Positions 57,889 to 64,000 of a stretch of 64,000 nt of DNA are shown here, piece by piece. How positions within the stretch are numbered: the stretch's first letter is position 1; each line of letters starts with the position of its first letter. Source of the stretch: Galeopsis tetrahit (lineage: Eukaryota; Streptophyta; Magnoliopsida; Lamiales; Lamiaceae); contig OY776128.1 of the NCBI GenBank assembly GCA_963675135.1, positions 78,080,670-78,144,669 of the forward strand, in the 5' to 3' direction. A program made the translations under genes and the position numbers. The notes beneath the pieces are model-generated. The model did no database searches, was not told the origin of the DNA, and was given only the letters and a program-made list of their open reading frames with translations.

Positions 57889-60800
57889 TAAAAAAAAAAT
57901 GTGAACACTAGACTTCAACTTAAAATAGACTATTTTCAACCATTTGAGCTACATTAATTAAGATATATATTTTTTGCGTATTTTATTTTTATTGTTTATC
58001 CTACCCATTTATTAAAATGGACTCAATTCCTTATAAGGAATTGAGTCTACAAGAGACCTACCCTAACAATTTATATCAAAGACGTAAACACACTTGATTA
58101 TGTATATATCAAATGATCAAAAATACACTATCTGCGATTTAATGTGAACAAGATGAAATATCTCGGCCGAACTATATATAACTCAACATATCTAGCAAAT
58201 GAAACCTAACTTGAATTAATTAATGATTGATAGCCATTAACTTAGTTAAATTAAATAAAAACTCATAAATTACAAAGAAGTTACTCTATTGTTCAAGTGA
58301 AATCTACCTAATATTTTTTTTTATATGTAATAAAAGTTGTTCATTCTCTTTTTTGACAAGCTACTCTCTTTCACATTTTATATTTCTTAATTTATGTGTC
58401 GATAGCTTTCAACGGGACGAAAATTCGGAAATCGGAATAATACTTTTTTCTCATATGTGTGTGTGCCTGTGTGCCGTGGATTCTCTTTGGAGTGTGCAAA
58501 TGGATCATTCCAGTCAAGAAAAAGCCCACGGTATTATGGAGGCATAAAAAGACAAATTTGCCCACCAAGGTTACATAGATTCCTTCTACTGAACTGCGGC
58601 CTAATTATATTTAAAGTTGATTAATTAGTTTCCAAATTGCTTGTTGATAAAGCACTTTAAAATTGCTTTAAATGATTATTTACTTGAATTATTGCACTAA
58701 TAAAGTGTTCATTAGATTCCTAATTATTCATTTTCATAATAATTGGGTTGCAAGCACGTTCCCTGGTTTGGGGGTGATTAGAGAGACAAAATCAATGGAA
58801 TCAAAGAAGATAATTTATTTGCTTGTTATATTTAATTTAGATATGGTTGCACTCTTGTTTATCAATTTGTTCTTATTTAATATTTGAACTAATATTATAC
58901 AACTATACTGTATTTGAACTAATATTTTACTGTATTTATCATAATTCATATGTAACATTCACCCATTTAGAAAATTAGATCAAGTGGTACCAGTTACTAG
59001 TACACGTTTTATTTAGATATTTATAAGATTTTATTCAATTTAGAACTTATTTATGTTTCTTGCTCTCTAATGTTTAGATACTCCTATTATTATTAATAAG
59101 TATGTTGTACATTGTAATTAAATGGTTGATTATAATTTGGCTTTGGGTGATTGTGCCAATTTTAATTCAAATATTGAGACAACTTAATTTGACTTCTTTT
59201 TTTTTAAATCAAGGACATTAATTAAATTAATTTTGAGCGTGGAGATTTTTTGTTTGTCTTTCTTTGAAAGAATATTCAATGAAAATGAAGCACCAAATTT
59301 TGATACTTTAGTGTCCCCACCGTTCAACCAACCACCAACAAAATTTCAAAAATTATTTTTTAAAAGTAATTTAAACTACGCAACCCCAAATAATTGGTGC
59401 ATTTAGGAGAATAAATGACATTTCAATTCAAGAATAATTGTTATTATATATATGGTGTTGTTCATGAACCTGATCAAATGGTGCGTATGGCAGCACATGC
59501 CCAATGAGTCAATGACCACGTCAATTCCAAAATGGCAAAATTACAACTCTAAATAAAAATATTCTTGAAAAAAAAAAGTATAAAAACATTCTTACATTCG
59601 AAATGAAATACACACATATATATATATCAAGAGGGGCAATATTTAATTTTTTTTTTTTTTACAATATTTTTCATTTTATAGAATTCCTAAAGTGTCAATT
59701 TTTATTTAGACACGTATCCAAAATACAAGTTCATGTCATGTTTTAAACATTCCACGAAAACATTTTTTCTTAAAGTGATGTCTATTAAAATGATGTTTTT
59801 ATTAAAATTGACTTGCAAATTAATGAAAATTTGACAAAATGTTCAAAGAAAAGAAATTCGTGATATCACATTTCAATATTTTAAGAGCTTATGAAAATAA
59901 AATAAATAAATTGAGTTGGTCGTGTACGCTTGCAATTATCAAAATATTTTAGAACCTTTATTAACTCTTATCATGTACACCTAGTTATTTCATAAGGAGT
60001 ACTAGTTATTTTTCTATAATAGGAGTAATTGTTAACCACTTATATATCCAATAAAATTGTTTTACATAATATATTTACGTACCAAATTAAAAATATGTAT
60101 AAGACAAAATAAAATTTTGTTCAATATATAAGGCTGTTTCATACAAAGTTATTATCTCTACTTTTTTACAGTGTTGTGAGAATGTCTAACAAATTTAAGT
60201 TTCACGTTAAAAACTCCAAACATTTTAGAACCATAAAAAAAAAAAAAAAAAAAAAAAAACTATATATGCAGACCCTTAAAAAAAACGTAATTTTTTTTTT
60301 CTGAATAAAATCCTAAGGACTATTATCCTAACACCCTAAATTGAACTCCGTTTTACATATATAGTTTTTTTGTAAAATTTGAAAAAAGATTCCTTCAATA
60401 AATGTATACTACTTTCTCCAGAGGCAAGCGCAAGTTAATTGAATCAGTTATATTGCAATAATTGTGATCCCCAAAATTCAATAATTACGGAAGAGAGGAC
60501 AAAAAAAAAAAGAGAAAATGGAAAAACAAGAATTTCACATGGGGTGCCAATATTATCTTGTTGTCCAACAATGATGGATTTTATTTTAGTCTCATATATA
60601 TATATATATATTAATAGACGAAGAATATTGATGGTCTTATTTGACAAAATTGGACTTCAAATAAACCTCTAAATTAAATGATATTAATTAAAACGATTAC
60701 AGTGGTATTTATTAAAAAAAATAAAAAAATTCACGATTAAATTGATATTGAACTAATTAAATATCGGCCTGAATTAATATTGAAAACATATTTTTCTATG

Positions 60801-61371
60801 TAATATAAGTCCTTTTTAACGTATATGAATTTATACATAGTATAACCACAATCCCGGAAAAGTTTGCAATACTCACTCTCACAATACTCACTTTCACGAT
60901 ATACATATATTTATCCTTATTTTTTTTAGGCTCATCATACACTCAATTAAACTACGTTATTTACTTTATATAAAAATGTTTACAAAATTACCTTTAAAAT
61001 TTTAATTATAATTACACTTTTTCCTTAATTTCCGTTTCAACAGATGAAAATTTTTCAAAGACGGAGGGAGTAATATTTTTTATTTTTATGTAATGCATGT
61101 ATGCCCGTATAACGTATAAGAAATTATATAGAGTTTTGTTGCTTTATTATAAATTTAGTCACCATCTACTTTAAGGTCATATATGTTTGATAGTTTAAAT
61201 TAAATCTAAATTAATTTCATCTCATTTTTATTAATTATTTAATAATTTAAATTAAGGTAGATTATGCTTTAAAATGTATAAAGTTTAGATATCATCATAA
61301 TATTAGTTTAATCATCTTTGCTATCAAACATCGCCTAAATAAATTAATATTATATTTTAATACCTAATTAC
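57889..61371. other. AT-rich intergenic DNA
   Basis: Over 3 kb with no gene. It includes an A25 run (60235-60259), an (AT)9 microsatellite (60594-60611) and a Stowaway-like remnant ending GACGGAGGGAGTA near 61071. Short frames at 58353-58887 and 60439-60672 have no domain. Confidence 0.35.
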
Positions 61372-61622
61372 TATTCACTCTATCCCCAAAAAATTTCATA
61401 CTTTTTCTTTTCCTTAAAAGTTTGGATACCTCAAAATAGAAATAACTATCACAACCCCCACTCTCATACTATACACATATTTACTCTTCATTTCATTACT
61501 TTTTAGACTCACCATACACTCAATTCACTTACTTTATTTACTACATATATAAAATTTTATAAAATTACCCTTCCAACACTCTTATCATTACACTTTTTTT
61601 AAACTATATGAGAAGGAGGGAG
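61372..61622. mobile_element. Stowaway-like MITE
   Basis: Begins near TACTATTCACTCTATCCCC and ends GAGAAGGAGGGAG followed by TA. The right end is clear; the left end is decayed. Confidence 0.55.
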
Positions 61623-63052
61623 TATCTTTCTTTTAGTAGTTATTTGTGCAATTATCCCATTATATATGATTTTTTTAGGAAGAATATCTCACGTATGATA
61701 TGAATTGTATATATGATGAAACCGTAATCTGTTCTGTTTGTTTTGTAGCCACAGAAACTGCATGTGCATACGTTTAAAAATTTGAATAAATATTGTGACT
61801 TGAAACATCCAATTATTTGCAGAAAAAATTACAGTTCACACATATTATGATATTTACTAGTCTTCCATGGCTCATATATAAAACAATATTTTATTGTAGT
61901 GTATTAAAATATTTCAACGTTATAAGTTTATAATTATAACCCACTAACTTATAACCCACGGTTACACACTTTTTTTAAAAATAAATTTTCACCCCTCCAA
62001 ATTACTTGTGTAACTTTTTTTTATGACACGGTATCCAGCTAAAGGGTCGATTAATTCTGGGGACTAATTCCATCGTCCACTTGTGAGGGGTCCATTTAAA
62101 GTTAGTGTTTTACGCTCGCTCTGTATGAACATGATTCCATATAAATTATTTGCACCAAAAGTCGGAATAAATTGACATACCACACTTGCAATATCCTGAT
62201 TCAACACAAATTATTTGTGTTTTGTAAGAAAACTACCCTCATTATCCTTATTTTTTTCAAATAACTTTTTGTAAAATCGAATAAAGATAGAAGATAATGT
62301 GTGAATTAATATGAGTGCAAATTAATTATATAAAAACATATATATGTGGTTGATTGTCACCTGACTAAGTATATTATTAATTCATGGCGAATGTTTGTAT
62401 GAGAAATTTGAGTTATGTTGCTGTCGAGGTACACGTGTATTGAATCTAATGGAAATGTCGCAGGCAAGTCTTGTCTCTCAACCATGTTATATCACAATTA
62501 ATTTATTGAAAATAAATAAATTAAATCTGGGTTTTGAAATCAATGTACTATATGGATAGAATATAATATATGCATCACAAATTGAATTATGATATTTGCC
62601 CTGCACATCCATCTTCCGACAACTGTACTATAATGATTTGTCTGTGCACTTATATTTCGACGACGTTGCAATTTTAAAAGAAACGAGAGCACTCGAATAT
62701 TTTTTTAAATTTTGAGAGTCGGAATCCGATTTTAACAAGTGAGTACACTTTTTCAGGTGAAAAACGATGTAACGAGTCAAACGTCGTGACGTGTGACGTT
62801 TTTAGCCAAATTTCATCGTTTGAGATATCAAAAACACGTTTTATTATTTTTTGGGTATTATTTTTGCAATTTTCAATTGTTTTGAGTTTTTTTTTTTTTT
62901 TTTCCTAATTCCGTGGAACAGGATTTTTCGTTTTTAATCACATTCCAAACATTGTGGAGGCAGCTTTTGAAGGTTTGACATTATTGAAGACGTGTTCTTC
63001 AATTCATTTATTCAATATTCAGGTATTTCTTGAATCAACAAATCTTAATTTG
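61623..63052. other. AT-rich intergenic DNA
   Basis: No gene recognised. Confidence 0.35.
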
Positions 63053-63054
63053 TA

Positions 63055-63410
63055 CTCCCTCCACTTTTAATTAAGTGTCATTTTAACAATTTTCAACAAA
63101 TTAAGATATATAATCATGGACCATTTTACCCTTCATTAATGATAACTAATTTTAATATTAAATTTATGTTTAGTAATGAAGTTGGTCAATATTGTAGGTG
63201 ATATTCATGTATACAATAATTAAAGTTTATCCATGATTTATGCTATAGTATTATGTTCAAAGGGAAAAAGCTTAAATCAAGGTAAAGAAAATGGAGGGAG
63301 TATAATGTATAAGGGTAAAATTGTCAAAATAAAAGAAAAATGTGTAGAATGACACTTATTTTAAAAATATTAAAAAAGACAAAATGACACTTAATAAAAA
63401 ATGGAGGGAG
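63055..63410. mobile_element. Stowaway MITE with a duplicated right end
   Basis: The left end CTCCCTCCACTTTTAATTAA follows TA. Two right ends of the form AATGGAGGGAG followed by TA occur, at 63300 and 63410. Either one element ends at 63300 and a second right end is a remnant, or an internal duplication lengthened one element. Confidence 0.75.
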
Positions 63411-63412
63411 TA

Positions 63413-64000
63413 TTCGTTTTGATCACGCACGCTGCATCATGTACACTTTTATATACGTACTATAAGTCTTGATTTTGCTTTAGGGATGAAATGCAGAGGT
63501 AAGGGAGTATGTTTTAAGACAATTCTTGATAATTAATTTTGAATAATACTAAGAGAGTACATGGTAAATCAATTATTTTGAATAGAGGTGGTAGATAGGG
63601 CCATCCATGGGACAACCTAGAAGCAATTATTTCATTAACGTACAAGCCACAGACTACCGATGAATCTTTTCCATGGCCCCACTTTCATTGAAATCACAAT
63701 CGGCATGTTTGTTAAGAACCCACACATCTAGACGTGAAATATAATAGAATAGGATATATAATTATTTTTAAAAATGATAACATGTCAAACTGTTCAACAG
63801 GGTCTACTATTCGAACTTCTAAAGTAACTTATTTGTAAACAAGTTTTTTTAACAACTTGTTTAAGTTTTTAACTATATATGCAACAATCATAAGGCCTTT
63901 ATAAAAGCCTTTTAAACTCAACATTTGTTTCATTTATGTGTATATAAATTTATATTAATAAAAGAAATTTAAATATAAAAACTCAATTATAATAAATCCC
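63413..64000. other. AT-rich intergenic DNA to the window end
   Basis: No gene recognised. Confidence 0.35.

Overview
The window is nuclear DNA from a flowering plant, most likely a eudicot. The evidence is intron-rich genes with GT-AG introns, plant-only families (RAV-type AP2-B3, GRAS, CIPK, LRL-type bHLH, MIR156), a nuclear-encoded plastid ribosomal protein, very AT-rich intergenic DNA and dense small transposons. The style of the genes and MITEs fits an asterid, perhaps Lamiales, but that placement is inference.

Layout. From 1 to 2 kb lies a RAV-like AP2/B3 repressor gene (+). From 3.6 to 4.9 kb, on the minus strand, lie a leader-like exon and the last two coding exons of a gene I cannot name. 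From 5 to 12.6 kb there are MITEs and AT-rich DNA. At 13.03-13.15 kb an unlabelled hairpin on the minus strand encodes miR156 with an unusual G at position 5. From 13.2 to 21.3 kb is a transposon field: a hAT element with an exact 8-bp target-site duplication (TSD), Stowaway elements, and an 835-bp near-palindromic foldback element with a 9-bp TSD. That foldback ends just before a COA6-like cytochrome oxidase assembly gene (21.5-22.0 kb, three exons). Two tandem GRAS genes follow (24.7-28.3 kb). Next is the gene for plastid ribosomal protein bS6c (28.5-31.7 kb, minus, six exons), with a dead Ty3/Gypsy RNase H fragment in intron 1. At 33.2-34.5 kb is an ADP/ATP carrier relic with possible spliced leader exons. 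An LRL-type bHLH gene (36.8-40.4 kb, minus, seven exons) follows. From 41 to 50 kb are hAT and other MITEs and an LTR-like region. A LINE-type RNase H relic (50.4 kb) lies beside an intronless CIPK kinase gene (51.1-52.4 kb, minus). From 53 to 64 kb there is no convincing gene. That stretch holds Stowaway elements, a 1.3-kb LTR retroelement with exact TSD, PBS and PPT but no gag-pol, and a degenerate tandem repeat array.

The genes do not form one pathway. Several are regulators of growth or stress (RAV, miR156, GRAS, bHLH, CIPK), and two serve organelles (COA6 in mitochondria, bS6c in plastids). Multi-exon models were built by hand from reading frame, splice dinucleotides and phase. The COA6, bS6c and bHLH models each join into a single open frame.
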